Shown: positions 1-11,089 of the stretch, in pieces
How positions within the stretch are numbered: the first letter of the stretch is position 1
Layout of the letters: each line of letters starts with the position of its first letter
Origin: Acanthacorydalis orientalis
Lineage: Eukaryota > Arthropoda > Insecta > Megaloptera > Corydalidae
Assembly: GCA_034766995.1 (NCBI GenBank)
Contig: CM068321.1
Coordinates: forward strand, 10,439,026 to 10,503,025
DNA: 64,000 nucleotides
Reading direction: 5' to 3'
Notes under the pieces: model-generated
What the model was told of the DNA's origin: nothing
What the model saw: the letters and a program-made list of their open reading frames with translations, nothing else
Databases searched by the model: none
Translations under genes and position numbers: made by a program

Positions 1-641
1 CCTAGTGATGGTTTCATTCGGTTTGAGCAGCCATAGTAGATCACACCCTTATGATCCCACCAAATACAGAGCATGAGCTTGGATCCATGGATATTTGGCT
101 TCGCCGCTGGTGTTGACGGTGGACCGGGCTTAACCCATGACTTCTGCGCTTGGAATTGTAATTGATCCACTTTTCATCGCCCGCGACAGTTCGATGCAAA
201 ATCTCATCCTTTTCTCCCGTTGAAGCAGAAGTTCACAGGTAGAAAAACGCCTTTCAACGTCCCTCGGTTTCAATTCGTATGGGACCCAATTTCCTTGCTT
301 TTGGATCATTCCCATGGCTTTAAGACGTTTTCCTACCGTTGACAAGTCAACTCCCAACGATTCAGACAATTCTTGAAGTGTTTGACATGGGTCTTCATTA
401 AGCAATGCCTCCAATTCTTCATCGTCGAACTTTTTCGGCTGTCCAGGTCGTTCCTTGTCTTCCAAGTCGAAATCACCACTTTTAAAACGTGCAAACCACT
501 TCCGACACGTTTGCTCAGCTAGAGCATGGTTACCATAAACTTCCACTAAAATACGATGACTTTCGGCAGCACTTTTTTCATGTTAAAGTAATGAAGTAAA
601 ACTCCCCGCAAAAACAATTTATCCGGCACGAAATTCGACAT
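1..641 (-). pseudogene. mariner transposase, N-terminal part, frameshifted
   Basis: The transposase would cut and paste the element at TA sites. The start codon matches the complement of 639-641, giving an MSNFVPDK start as in the copy at 6893. The N-terminal helix-turn-helix region is clear, including FDLEDKERPGQPKKFDDEEL and the SLGVDLSTVGKRLKAMGMIQ recognition helix, followed by the linker motif WVPYELKPRDVERRF. A T run at 573-578 is one base short compared with the other copy (6823-6830), which breaks the frame after about 20 codons. The readable frame then runs from about 546 down to 130, where further shifts scramble the DEKW catalytic block. It cannot encode an active enzyme. In this copy the codon after RDV is still GAA, whereas the second copy has a stop there. 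Confidence 0.85.
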
Positions 642-807
642 ATTCGATAAAGTACAAAGTGTTGTTATTTACGCTTCAACCAAATGACATATACTGAAAC
701 TGACGTCTAAGGACAGCTGTTTTACGGGGAATATTTGGTTAAAGGGAACAATGGAAGAATGTACTACCTACGCCATCTCTTGTAAAACGCTACGAATTAA
801 TTCCTAC

Positions 808-812
<5 letters not shown>
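1..812 (-). mobile_element. mariner element (mellifera-like), cut by the window edge
   Basis: Class II DNA transposon of the Tc1/mariner superfamily, lying on the minus strand. The terminal inverted repeat that precedes the transposase start is at about 783-812 and reads, reversed, TAAGGTGTAGGAATTAATTC. The same TIR closes the second copy at 5791-7065, and the two copies align along their whole shared length. The window begins inside the transposase, so the other TIR is not visible. The TIR abuts a (TA)n tract directly, as expected for an element that targets TA dinucleotides. Family assignment rests on the MSNFVPDK-type start of the protein and is an inference. Confidence 0.88.
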
Positions 813-881
<69 letters not shown>

Positions 882-900
882 TAGATAGATATATGTGTGT
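812..900. repeat. (TA)n microsatellite with GATA/TG edge
   Basis: Nearly pure TA dinucleotide tract that starts directly at the mariner TIR and ends in short GATA and TG runs. Confidence 0.97.
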
Positions 901-1099
901 GTTAACATATTATTAGTGTAACCTTTTGCTCGATTTAAATATGAAAATAACCCTAATATCTATTTTAATTTTGTGACTTATGCTACATTGATGATGCAGA
1001 TGTAAATTTTTCGAGTTTCACTTATAATTAATTTAAAAGACATTGTTTTAAAATGAACATTAAGTATAATTGACATCGAATCCGACTAATGGCAGCGAT

Positions 1100-1720
1100 T
1101 TATTAGATCGACCGTAAAATTGTGTTAGAATTTTTACGACCGGTGCTTATTGTGCGCGCATATAAAACGCGCGCATGTGTGTGTGAGAGAGTACACCTGT
1201 ACGTATATACTAGAGCTTTCGGTACAGTCGTCGTGACGAACGATCGTCGATAATCGCGAATTCGAACCCGCGATCGACGCCCAGCGACCGGCCGCGTATC
1301 CGTCCGTATCGCCGTGCAGTCGGAGGAGCGCATAGCACACGCTCCATCCACAACCGCCGACGATGTCACCATAGTAACACGATCCGACGCCGCCCCAAAA
1401 GTGTGCGGGCAGGTGGGCAGACGCACGGCTGGCGGTGGTGGTGGGTCGGTATTGTTCGCGTCGCTTGCCATGTACGCGCGTCGACCGGCACAAATAAGAA
1501 ACAAGAGTGCGACGGCGGCAACGCGAAACCTTCTCGCCGTCGAAGGTTTTCCACCCGCTGTTGTATTTATTTTTTGGTCGTCGTCGGCGACGGCGGCAGC
1601 GAGCGCGTCGACACGAGTTTCGAGCGGGGGTGGACGTTGAGCAACAACAACAACCGTCGCCGTTGCCTTCGCCGCCTGCTCAGTATCGCATGCTGTATCG
1701 AAGCGACGATGAGGAATATA
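1100..1720. other. GC/CpG-rich island, no assignable gene
   Basis: This stretch is much richer in GC and CpG than the AT-rich DNA around it. It contains ACGCGCGC, CCGACGACG-like and GGCGGC tracts and a purine/pyrimidine-biased zone near 1600-1700. Several short frames overlap on both strands (for example 1314-1640 plus, 1103-1504 minus), but all are low-complexity (Thr/Arg/Gly/Ser) and none shows a domain. The fact that frames coexist on both strands is explained by GC-rich codons lacking stops. It could be a promoter or 5' exon region or an enhancer. I see no splice or start signal strong enough to call a gene. Confidence 0.5.
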
Positions 1721-2366
1721 TTTATATATGTATATATATATATATATACAAAATATGTAGAATACTAGACAATTTAGGCACTCTATAAAAATCTCGGAAA
1801 AACAACGCTATATTTCCCATTTGATTCGAGATCTACTAGCTCGCATTTTTGCTTGTGGCCTTTGATTTTTTCACCTGAAATAAATGAATACTACTATTAA
1901 TAAAAATGTAAAACGAAACTTATTCACAGTTTACAATATTAAATTTGAGTATACTCAAAATGCAAATAAAATTGTTATAACTCAAAAGTTACTTTCCCCA
2001 ATTGAATCAACACGCTACATACTATCTCATCTCAGTGACATGTTTAACAATTACTTTTAATTTAATTAACAAACACGTTTACGATTTATAAATAAAACTT
2101 GAATGTGTAATATATTTGTAACCGTCCTCATTAAATAGGATTAATTAAAAAGTAAATCGAAAATATAATAAAAATTATTTAAAATGAAAAATAATCTCTT
2201 TGGCATATATAAAAATAGACAAGTGCCAGAACCGATATAAATGCAATATACTTTTAATGATTTGATTAATTTGAGTACTAATTACGGTTTTAAACAATAA
2301 AAGCAGATTTACTAGAATGCTTTTCTCTGCTAAATGTTATTCTACAGCTAGAAATTGTTATTTATA

Positions 2367-2443
<77 letters not shown>

Positions 2444-2731
2444 TCATACGGACTCTATGAATGGATTCACTAACAACAATGTTCTTTTTATTGTGAAGCC
2501 AATTTTGTGGTGTTACAAACACTGATTTGAAAGCGTAGTTCTTCCTAGTGTTTTAAGTATTTTTACGATATGTATTCAGAAAATAGTGTATGTGTTCACA
2601 ATACAGCAGTAACGTTCATTTGAAATAAAAATATATTCATTTATTTGTATGTAATAATCGTGTTCATCAATCTTTAATCTTATTAATTTGATTTTTTTCT
2701 ATTTCTATCAAATCTCGCTATCGTATGATTA
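1721..2731. other. AT-rich stretch with long TA tract, no gene
   Basis: AT-rich sequence with stop codons in all frames. It holds an interrupted (TA)n tract at about 2362-2444. No transposon coding or TIR was recognised. Confidence 0.7.
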
Positions 2732-3133
2732 TTCTATTAAATGTTTTTATTTTGTTTCAAGTATTTTTTTGTTATGTAATTAAAAAAACAGATACAACAC
2801 TGCAATTGTAGTCAATTGAAATAAAACAAGATTCATATATATTGTCTTCAGATATCTTTAATTCTTAATTGCCTGCATTTCTTTCTATCTAACTCTCACT
2901 ATCGATGATGACAAAATATTTTGTAATTATTTTATATGGATAATAAAGACAATATTTATGTTCATTCATTGACTTTATCTTATATATATATATATATATA
3001 TAACATTTTTTAAATATCCAAAATCGCCCATACTTAATAGTAACGAAGATAGAATATGGTGCTGAGACTTTTAACATTATAAATGTTGTAATTATTCATA
3101 TGATGAAATTATATTCGTTCTAAGGCAGAAGTA
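2732..3133 (+). repeat. Inverted duplication, left arm (partner 54466-54870)
   Basis: This segment is found again, reverse-complemented and almost unchanged, at 54466-54870. The match includes an internal (TA)n of similar length at 2981-3002 / 54598-54622, and continues into the adjacent mariner (3134-3694 / 53713-54465) through the same insertion point. At the left it stops at TTCTATTAAATG (about 2732), beyond which the two loci differ. The pair therefore arose by copying a block that already carried the mariner insertion. Confidence 0.88.
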
Positions 3134-3694
3134 TTAGTTGGGTAGGAAAATAATTGTGGTTTTTGTTTTCTAAATTCTAACTTTATTTTTTCTGTGAAAG
3201 TGTCATTTCATTGTATTCATGTTAATATCATTTTAAAGTGCATTTTTCGATCTGTATTTTGGTAACATCAAGTTGGTTTTATTATTAATTTTGCTTTAAA
3301 TTTGATTATTGAATTAAATATGGAAGAGAAGCAAATAAGAGCAATTTTTGTATTACTTCAAAACGGGTAGCAAAAAAGCAGCAGAATTGCTAGTGAACTA
3401 GACGATGCTTTTGGTGTGGGTACTGTTAAGGAACGTATGGTGAAATGGTGGTTTCAAAAATTTCGTGCTGAGGACTAGAGCGATGAAGATGAACAAGGTC
3501 GCGGGTGACCTTTTTTAGTTCATAATGACTAAGTGAATGCGTTAGTTGAATCAGAACCACGCACAATAAGTGAGAGCTTGCGCAAATGTTAGACGTTAGT
3601 CGTCCAATAGTTCTAGTCCACTTAAAACAGCAAGAAAAATCAAAAAAGCTGGATAAATGGGTGCATAATCAGCAATTATTTTTCTACCATCTTA
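3134..3694 (+). mobile_element. Internally deleted cecropia-like mariner, copy A
   Basis: The element is bounded by TA at 3132-3133. The 5' TIR reads TTAGTTGGGTAGGAAAATAA and the 3' TIR ends in CTACCATCTTAATA. The transposase start lies at 3320 (MEEKQIRAIFVLL), followed by the typical N-terminal motif FGVGTVKERMVKWWFQKFRA and the later KKAG/DKWV-like linker trace. The whole catalytic part is missing, because the coding sequence passes straight from the linker to the 3' end at about 3655. Internal stops (for example at about 3368 and 3476) add further damage. At about 560 bp it is less than half of a full-length mariner (about 1.3 kb). Its breakpoint lies slightly further into the linker than in the other deleted copies. 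Confidence 0.86.
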
Positions 3695-5092
3695 ATATTT
3701 TCTTCATTTATTTTTTTATAAAAATACCCTGAATTGTTGTACTATCTACTTTGACTAGTTGTCTCGGATTTTTGAGTTTGTTGCTTTTGGTATTCCAGAT
3801 TGGTTACAATTAAAATATATATTTTTTAGAAGAAAATTAAATCACCGTTACAAAAACCTTATCTTGAAACTAAGCTTGCAGTAAAAAAAATAAAATCTCA
3901 AGTTTAAATTATAACTTATTTATTCAAAATTGAATACAATATTTATTTTACAATCATTAAATCGAATTCAGCAGTCAGTCATTTCATACATTGACTCTTG
4001 AGATTTTCTATAGTGAAACGCATGTACGAATCATGATCAAGGATGAGGAGTGAGTTGCTGTTCAGTCCACCTTGTGCACTCTATACAATTGACCCATTTT
4101 TCTTCTGCTCGACTATTGCAATAGTACTCAACACCCATAAAGAAAATTCATTCAACTTCGTCTTCTTACTACTTATTTTCAGCTATAATTCATTTCTTTG
4201 ACTTTTTATCACTTGATTTCTTTGGAACGATCGATATTTTATTGATGTGAGAAATAATTTTAATAGTTTTTTCTTCAATAATTTGAATAGTTCGCGTTTA
4301 ATTAGTTTTGTAGTGATATTCTGTTTAATACCTTTCGATTTAAAGTCCATCAACTTCATATAGAATGAGTCAATCATCACCTTCCTTAAATTATTTTTTT
4401 AATTTTAAAAAATCTTTTAAGATACAGAAAAATGTGCAAATCTATACTAAAGATTTTTCTGTATATTAGTGCTATCAGAATATTGGAACTGCAATTGAGA
4501 CGTGCGTAAAATCCTATGAAAAGGATTAATAATCAATTATTGATCATTTTAGAGTATACTTTTTTATAGTTTGTGTAATGATGAAAAATAAATTTCTAAA
4601 ATGAATTTAACGATAATAATTGAACTATATTATAATAAATTATATTTATACTTTTTAAATTATTTAATTTTTAAAATAATCATCCTAATTTACACGTTCA
4701 CAGCAAATCGATACAAAAATAAACATTTAAAGTTCTAAAAGCTTAAATTATAATAACACTTAAATGGAAATAATTTTATTTGAAACTTAAGCTCATTCTT
4801 GTATTTCTAGAAAATAATTAATTTATTCAAAATATGAATTTGTAATTTCATCAATAGAATTCTTCTTTAGATAATTATCGTTGGACTGTTTTGATTCATG
4901 TATTGCTTAAGAAATGTATATTAAATTACTTAAAAATGATTATAATCACCACATTTTTTTTCTGATTTGTCATTTGAATGTAAAATTCATTTATGAATGT
5001 GAGTGTAGCCACAATATCAGAACTATAACAGAAAACTATAAATAAGAACTATTCTCATTATGAAGTTTCACATAATAAAAATATAGAGCTAA

Positions 5093-5152
<60 letters not shown>

Positions 5153-5790
5153 AAAAATAATACTTAATGTGAGTTTCATTATGGTCTGATGGTGCATATT
5201 GTTAAATATTTTTGGGTCACAGAAAGTAAATACTTGTGTGAGAAATATTTAATATCGACAATGAAATTAGATTATCATTTGTTCGTTGATAGATTGAATG
5301 TTTGCAATAATACTACGTTATAACTAAGGAATTCTCAATACTATGTATATTCTTAATTTTTTGATTCTAATATTCATCAGGTATAAACTTATAAACTAAT
5401 CATGATATTACTGTAAATATAAGTGCTGTCAAGTCCTTAGTGGCTCAAAAAGAAAAACGCGGATGATCAATCCATGTGATAACTATTTCTAGACTTTCTT
5501 ATTAAAACAGAAATGAAAATTTAGAAGAATGGAAGAGAAACATTGAAAATATTTCACACAAAGATATATAGTGATAATAACGTAAATGAACAAGTAATAA
5601 TTCAACAAAGAAGCTTCTATTTCTCCTTTTTTGTTTTCACTTTTTACATTAGATATTTCTATCAGTACTGCAGAGCATCCATAATCATGTGGTTTGGTAC
5701 GGTATAATATTTATAAAAAACATTTCTGCTTTGTACAATATATCTTTAAGGAATATTCCAAAAATATTTGAACAATATTTAAATAATCTA
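3695..5790. other. AT-rich stretch, no gene recognised
   Basis: The only open frame of note is minus 4183-4380 (65 residues, lysine-rich, MMIDSFYMKLMDFKSKGIKQ...). It has no family I recognise. A (TA)n tract occupies about 5095-5150. The piece 4937-5035 resembles the end of the palindromic AT-rich repeat seen at 8445-8860 (shared ATGAATGTGAGTGTAGCCAC / CAGAACTATA). Confidence 0.6.
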
Positions 5791-7065
5791 TTGGGTGTTG
5801 GAATTAACTCGTAACGTTTTCTTCATGAAAAAAGATCATTTATTTTAAGTAAAATTGAAAAAACATATCATTCAAAGTATTTTTCATCGTTAGCCACTAC
5901 TTTTTCCCATCTTTCGGGCAGGAGACTAATCCACGTCGGAAGAGCCCCGTCTTTAGATGCAATCCACGAATCTACTCATTTTTTGCAATCTTCATAAGAA
6001 GTGAGCTTCTGCCCAGACAGGCCGTGACTCATCGATCGAAACAAGTGGTAATCAGAAGGAACAATATCTGGAGAATACGGCAGGTGGGGTAGACTTCCCA
6101 TTTGAACGTTTCCAAACATGTTTTGACCGGTTTTGCGACGTGCGGACGAGCATTGTCGTGCTGCAAAATCATTTTATCGTGTCTTTCAAAGTATTTCGGC
6201 CTTTTTCCTTCAATGCACGGCTCAAGCGCATCAATCGTAGTCGGTACCGTCCCCAGTGATGCTTTCATTCGGTTCGAGTACCTCATAGTAGATCACACCC
6301 TTATGAACCAACCAAATACAGAGCATGAGCTTGGATCCATGGATATTTGGCTTCGCCGCTGGTGTTGATGATTGGCCGGGCTTAACCCATGAATTTCTGC
6401 GCTTGGGATTGTCATAATTGATCCACTTTTCATCGTATGTGACAATTCGATGCAAAAATCTCTTCTCCCGTTGAAGCAGCAGTTCAGAGGTAGAAAAACA
6501 CCTTTAAACATCCCTCGGTTTCAATTCGTATGGGACCCAATTTCCTTGTTTTTGGATCATTCTCATGGCTTTAAGGCATTTTCCTACCGTTGACAAGTCA
6601 ACTCCCAACGATTCAGACAATTCTTGAAGTGTTTGACATGGGTCTTCATTAAGCAGTGCCCCCAATTGTTCATCGTCGAACTTTTTCGGCTGTCCAAGTC
6701 GTTCCTCGTATTCTAAGTCGAAATCACCATTTTTAAAACATGTAAACCACTTCCCACACGTTTGCTTAGCTAAAGCATTGTCACCATAAACCTCCACTGA
6801 AATACGATGACTTTCGGCAGCATTTTTTTTCATGTTAAAGTAATGAAGTAAAACTCCCCCCAAAAACAATTTATCCGGCACGAAATTCGACATATTCGAT
6901 AAAGTACAAAGTGTTGTTATTTACGCTTCAACCAAATGACATATACTGAAACTGACGTCTAAGGACAGCTGTTTTACGGGGAATATTTGGTTAAAGGGAA
7001 CAATGGAAGAATGTACTTCCTACGCCATCTCTTGTAAAACGCTAGGAATTAATTCCAATACCTAA
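5791..7065 (-). mobile_element. Full-length mariner relic (mellifera-like)
   Basis: Both TIRs are present: TTGGGTGTTGGAATTAACTC at 5791 and, reversed, TTAGGTATTGGAATTAATTC at 7065. Each is flanked by a TA dinucleotide (5789-5790 and 7066-7067), the expected target duplication. The length of about 1.27 kb is normal for mariner. It is the complete counterpart of the truncated copy at 1-812, so it defines the element's structure. The transposase inside is broken. Confidence 0.93.
5868..6893 (-). pseudogene. mariner transposase pseudogene (DD34D type)
   Basis: The start codon is the complement of 6891-6893 (MSNFVPDKLFLGGVLLHYFN) and the terminal stop the complement of 5868-5870, a span of 341 codons, as expected for mariner. 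Visible in order: helix-turn-helix region (FDLEYEERLGQPKKFDDEQL, SLGVDLSTVGKCLKAMRMIQ), WVPYELKPRDV linker, first catalytic Asp in TYDEKWINYDN, second in MILQHDNARPHVAK, third in the SPDIVPSDYHLF block near 6035-6060, and a C-terminus ending NDEKYFE. Lesions: a nonsense codon at 6504-6506 directly after RDV (GAA to TAA compared with the other copy), a frameshift around 6231-6286, a compensating shift near 6050, and an in-frame TGA at 5976-5978. All three acidic residues survive, but the protein cannot be made. Confidence 0.9.
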
Positions 7066-7217
7066 TATTTGCATAAATTGTTTTTTTAGAGAATAAATCA
7101 TAAAAAAATCTAGTTAAAAATATTCAATTCATTCATATTCATCATTTTTGTTTAAACTATTTGACGTTTCTGGGATGAAAAAAGTGTGAAAGCGAATTAA
7201 CTACTGTCAGAATTGTA

Positions 7218-7254
<37 letters not shown>

Positions 7255-7439
7255 ACATGTAAATATACTTATTTCACAAGTTGCATAAATATTTTTAAAA
7301 CATAAAATGAAATACTTGAAGAAAATAAAGATATGTGTATTAATTGAGATAAACTATGGGTTAATATAATATTTGAACGAATAATCATCAACCTGTATAA
7401 ATGTTAAGAAATATATTGCAATCATTTTGTATGTATTAA
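7066..7439. other. AT-rich stretch with (TA)n at 7219-7251
   Basis: Flank of the mariner. The text around 7165-7215 (GTGTGAAAGCGAATTAACTA, CAGAATTGTAG) again resembles an end of the palindromic AT-rich repeat. No coding sequence seen. Confidence 0.55.
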
Positions 7440-7673
7440 AATTTGTACGTTCTAAAACGCATGTTTATTCTGTCGACACGGTGTGCGGTCGAAAATAACC
7501 GGAGCGCGACCATCATTCCACTGGGAAACTTTCGCTTGTATAGAAATGAAATCCCAAACGTAAGTTCCGATTGTTGTTTCGATATTGGTTTGAAATTGAA
7601 CAACAAACGGAACAGCATATACGAAAAAGCGAACGGATCATTTTCTATTAATACATCATATATTCAAAAATAA
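7440..7673 (+). other. Short moderately GC-rich segment with 76-codon frame
   Basis: Base composition is less AT-rich than the flanks, with several CpGs. A plus frame at 7443-7673 (76 residues, Asn/Arg-rich) and an antisense frame at 7436-7618 coexist, so neither is convincing. No domain recognised. It could be a conserved non-coding element or an isolated exon. Confidence 0.3.
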
Positions 7674-8444
7674 ATATTTATTTTGTTTTCAATCAATATT
7701 TTTTGATTAATTTATAATGAATTACTTTATACATAACATTTTCTGATCCGGAAATTTTGATTTACAAAAAAGTAAGTGTTATTTTTAAAATAAACATAGT
7801 GAAAGGTAAACTTATTTTGTTTATACTGACTCTTTCGATTTCTCCTATTCTTCACTGTGTTGCAATCTGGTTGAGAAAAACATTTACTTTCATTAACATT
7901 TTAAACTAAGAGAGTCAAGCATTAAAAAGTGACAATAAAGTTTATAGAAAATAAAATAGGGAATGTATGAAAGACTATCTAAAACTGTGAATTTTTATTT
8001 GGAAAATAATAAATAAAACATTGACAAAAGTATCAAAAATTAAATATATGCTCTTTTTAAATAGAAAAAAAAATATAAATAATATATATGATAATCAGTG
8101 TCCTTAATATAAATTTAGAACCAATTTTTTTCTTTTTCGATGATCATTTATGCTAAGTTTATTAATATTATTACTTATTATGACAGAATATTTGAATGTG
8201 GAAGCAGAAAATGATTTCATTTAGTTAAAATAAGAAAATTTGTGTTTAAATGACTTAATTTTTTTATAAAATTTGATAAGTGAGAAATAAATAGATTAAA
8301 AAATGTAAATATGCATTTCATTTATGAAAAGTATGAGTATTTGATGTTATTAATTGGAATACTCGACATATTTTTCCGAATGTCAAACGTGTCAACACTA
8401 GAACAATATTCGTACTAAGTACAACTTTCTACTCTGTAAAAATT
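7674..8444. other. AT-rich stretch, nothing recognised
   Basis: Dense stops on both strands and no TIR or transposase motif. Confidence 0.6.
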
Positions 8445-8860
8445 AAGTTAGTAGCGTTTCTTTCGAAAATGATTTTTTTACTCGCCCTATAAATTACAAA
8501 AAGTTTTTCTGATCAAAAATGTTCACTAAATGATTATTGATCATTTTTCATTTTTGCTTATTTGTACTTCGATGGTGATGTCATTATCTTCAGAGTGCTA
8601 CTGACTGTGATGGTATCACCATCGAAATATGCTTAAGCATATTTAATTATTTTTAAAAATTAAAAATAATTAACAGTCAATTATTAAACATTTTCTAATA
8701 GATGTATTTTCAATCTACGGGTTTATTGTTTTAACAATATATCAAATATTTGTTCTGTAGTGTGGCTAACTAGTTTTAATCTAAAAATTTTTTTAGTTTC
8801 AGGAAACAGTGAATTTTTTTATTTGTTAATGTGAAGTTAGTCACAGTGTTAGAACTACAT
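8445..8860. repeat. Palindromic AT-rich interspersed repeat, fullest copy
   Basis: The left arm contains CTGATCAAAAATGTTCACTA and ATTATTGATCATTTTTCATT. The centre is an inverted repeat around 8571-8630, TTCGATGGTGATGTCATTAT against GATGGTATCACCATCGAAAT. The right arm returns AAATAATTAACAGTCAATTA and ends near AAGTTAGTCACAGTGTTAGA. Related, more decayed copies occur at about 13115-13345, 22800-23065, 25215-25575, 28235-28355, 34066-34220, 63115-63275, 63370-63770 and 63930-64000. Overall this is a MITE-like palindrome of about 400 bp. No coding capacity. Confidence 0.6.
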
Positions 8861-9179
8861 TTATAGAAAATAATACAAAAAAATAATGAAAGTAGTCCGT
8901 TTATATGAAAGTACAGGGTTTTAAAATGAGGACGCAATCTTTTTACTAGTAGAAATAATATCTAAAAATAAGTTCTTAAAGAATAGAATAAACATATTGT
9001 TTCATGTTTAAATATGTTGTTTTATGTTTAATAACTTAAATATAGTTCAATTATTTTTCTTCTACATCATTGATGCTATTTCTAACGTACGTTTTCGTAT
9101 ATAAGAATACTTAAATAGCCTGAGAAGAACCTGTATTATTTAATTAATCACAAGTGTTACGTACAGAGTGGGTGTTAAA

Positions 9180-9440
9180 ATAATTGACGTCGAGTTTACG
9201 ATTTTCGTCATGAATGAATGAACGAGGTGGAACAACCGGCTGGTCCGCCGTCCAACCGGTCGGTTAAATTAAATATGAAGATTGCAGTGACAAAGAGCGT
9301 ACAGAAGAGATTGTGGCCGTATGGCCGTTTCGCACGAAGACGGAACGGACTCTTGGAAAACTGTGTGCATAATACATTGCGGGGTAGATTGAGACAAATG
9401 TGCGATTAAAACGTGGAGCATGAGAAAAAAGTCAACGGGG
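9180..9440. other. GC-richer segment, possible exon or regulatory DNA
   Basis: CpG-containing block with a 63-codon plus frame at 9218-9409 rich in Arg and Asn. No domain recognised. It stands out only by composition from the AT-rich flanks. Confidence 0.3.
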
Positions 9441-9604
9441 TTTGTTCGTACAGTTTCGTAGGTTCTTTTACCTCTTTCGAAAAATCATTATTCGCTTTCT
9501 ATGCTTTATAACACTTATCTTTTATTCCGTTTTAGATTTGAAACTTACTATGTTTTTAAGAATGGCTTGTTTTATTATATTTTATACTAATTATTTATAC
9601 ACAC

Positions 9605-9605
<1 letters not shown>

Positions 9606-9642
<37 letters not shown>
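9606..9642. repeat. (TA)n microsatellite at mariner left end
   Basis: Pure TA tract that runs into the left TIR of the mariner at 9643. A matching tract (10921-10965) lies at its other end, consistent with insertion of the element into one TA array. Confidence 0.95.
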
Positions 9643-9643
<1 letters not shown>

Positions 9644-10917
9644 GAAAGGGGTGTCAAAACATTCGTAAAAGTGAATAGAAAGACAATGTTAAGGCAGTAA
9701 AATTATTTTTATTTTGCCACATAATCTCCCTTAAGATTAATACATTTCATCTAACGTTGCTCGTGTGACATTATTTAGATGTTAAAGTACGACTTTTCAA
9801 ACTCTTCAAAATAGGCGTCTACTTCGGCTCTTACCCCCTCATATGTGTTAAATCTGTTCACAGCAAGGATTTTTTTCAATTGTGAAAAGAGATGGAAGTC
9901 AGAAGGGAACAGGAATGGTGAATAAGGAGCATGAAAACCAATTGGAAGTCAAGAGAATTGATTTTGACGGCTGTTTATATCAATGAATGAGTCGTAGCGT
10001 TGTCTTGATCAAACAGGATTATTTTGCGTTGTGTTCTGGGTCGTTTTTCATCAATGGTGGCTCGTAAATTGTCTAAAATGGTACAGTACTAAGCGTGATT
10101 GTATTTCTCTTTTTTAAATAATCCACCAACAAAATTATCCGCGCATCTCAGAAACCTGAAGCCATAACTTTGTGTGCCGATGGATTAGCTTTGAACTTCT
10201 TTGGTGGCCTATTCCTCTCTTAATCCACTGTTACGATTGCTCTTTGGTCTCTGGTATGTGGTGATGAATACAAGTCTCATCAGTAGTAACAAACCAACAA
10301 AAAATCCTGTATATTTTTTGGCATCATGACTGAGCAATCCTTTGAAATTTTGTATCGTGTGCGTTTTTGGTCTACAATCAGCATTCGAGGCGCCCATTTT
10401 TGACATTTTTAACACGCCACAATTTTCAGTAAAAATGTAATGTACGTTGTCAATCGGTATACTCAAAAAGCCTTTACTATTACATGTACATTCACTTGCC
10501 GGTCACTAATGTTCACATAACTTGCATTTTATCAAAATTTCCTGCCGTAACTGACGTTAAAGGCCTGCGGGAGTCATCTTCAATGGATATTGTGCCTCTT
10601 CTAAAGTCAGCACCTCATTTTGCCACTGTGGTATGTGCTGGAGAGGAGTCACCTTACACACTACTCATCTTTTCAAAAATTTGGATGACATTTATGCCAT
10701 CCAAAACTAAAAATTCAATAACTGCACAATGTTTCTTTTTATCCATTTCGAAAAAATAGCTAAACACGTCTTAATAAGTTTGCTGCCAAATCTAAACTAA
10801 GAGACATTTTTCTCTCAATTTTTATACTGCTAATCAAGGATGCCAATTCAAGAAACAAGACGTTTAAGTCTCCAGAACAAAATCTATATGTCACTTATAC
10901 CAATTTTTTGAAACATC

Positions 10918-10921
<4 letters not shown>
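9643..10921 (-). mobile_element. mariner element, irritans/SETMAR-like type, degenerate
   Basis: Element of about 1.28 kb bounded by imperfect TIRs: GAAAGGGGTGTCAAAACATT at the left and, reversed, TTAAGATGTTTCAAAAAATT at the right. It sits between two (TA)n tracts. The minus strand carries a decayed transposase (next entry). It is a different mariner lineage from the copies at 1-812 / 5791-7065 and from the short derivatives. Confidence 0.86.
9709..10746 (-). pseudogene. mariner transposase pseudogene, third lineage
   Basis: The predicted start is the complement of 10744-10746 (MDKKKHCAVIEFLVLDG) and the terminal stop the complement of 9709-9711 after GDYVAK, a span of 346 codons, normal for mariner. 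In order and across several frames one reads the N-terminal motif TVAKWGADFRRGTISIEDDS, the linker HYIFTENCGVLKMS, the first catalytic block TTDETCIHHHIPETKEQSKQ (normally DETW), a decayed middle (10040-10150), the third block AP-SPF-PSDFHLFSQLKK and the C-terminal INLKGDYVAK. The second catalytic motif (QDNA) is hard to find and appears destroyed near 9990-10030. The frame changes and stops many times, so this is an old copy. LHHYTPES-type and ELKGDYVEK-type signatures are known from irritans-group and SETMAR-like mariners of insects. The subfamily call is an inference. Confidence 0.82.

Positions 10922-10965
<44 letters not shown>
10921..10965. repeat. (TA)n microsatellite at mariner right end
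   Basis: Pure TA tract that starts at the element's terminal base. Confidence 0.95.
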
Positions 10966-10966
<1 letters not shown>

Positions 10967-11089
10967 ATACAACTGTTGTGTGTATCCCCAATCAAATTTT
11001 ATTGCATATTTTGTAATTCAATTATGTTTCATTATGTTATATTACATATATGTTTCTATTGATACACTGTCTCAGTGATTTCTGTAGTT

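Noticed and set aside
1256..1280. GTTCGAATTCGCG text resembling a tRNA T-arm on the minus strand
   Set aside because: The would-be T-stem does not pair and no anticodon or acceptor arms fit around it.
1103..1504. Several 60-133-codon frames in the first CpG island
   Set aside because: Mutually overlapping on both strands with low-complexity products. They cannot all be real and none is distinguished.
4183..4380. Lysine-rich 65-residue minus frame
   Set aside because: Not recognised and lies in AT-rich DNA where Lys/Ile/Leu codons dominate by composition.
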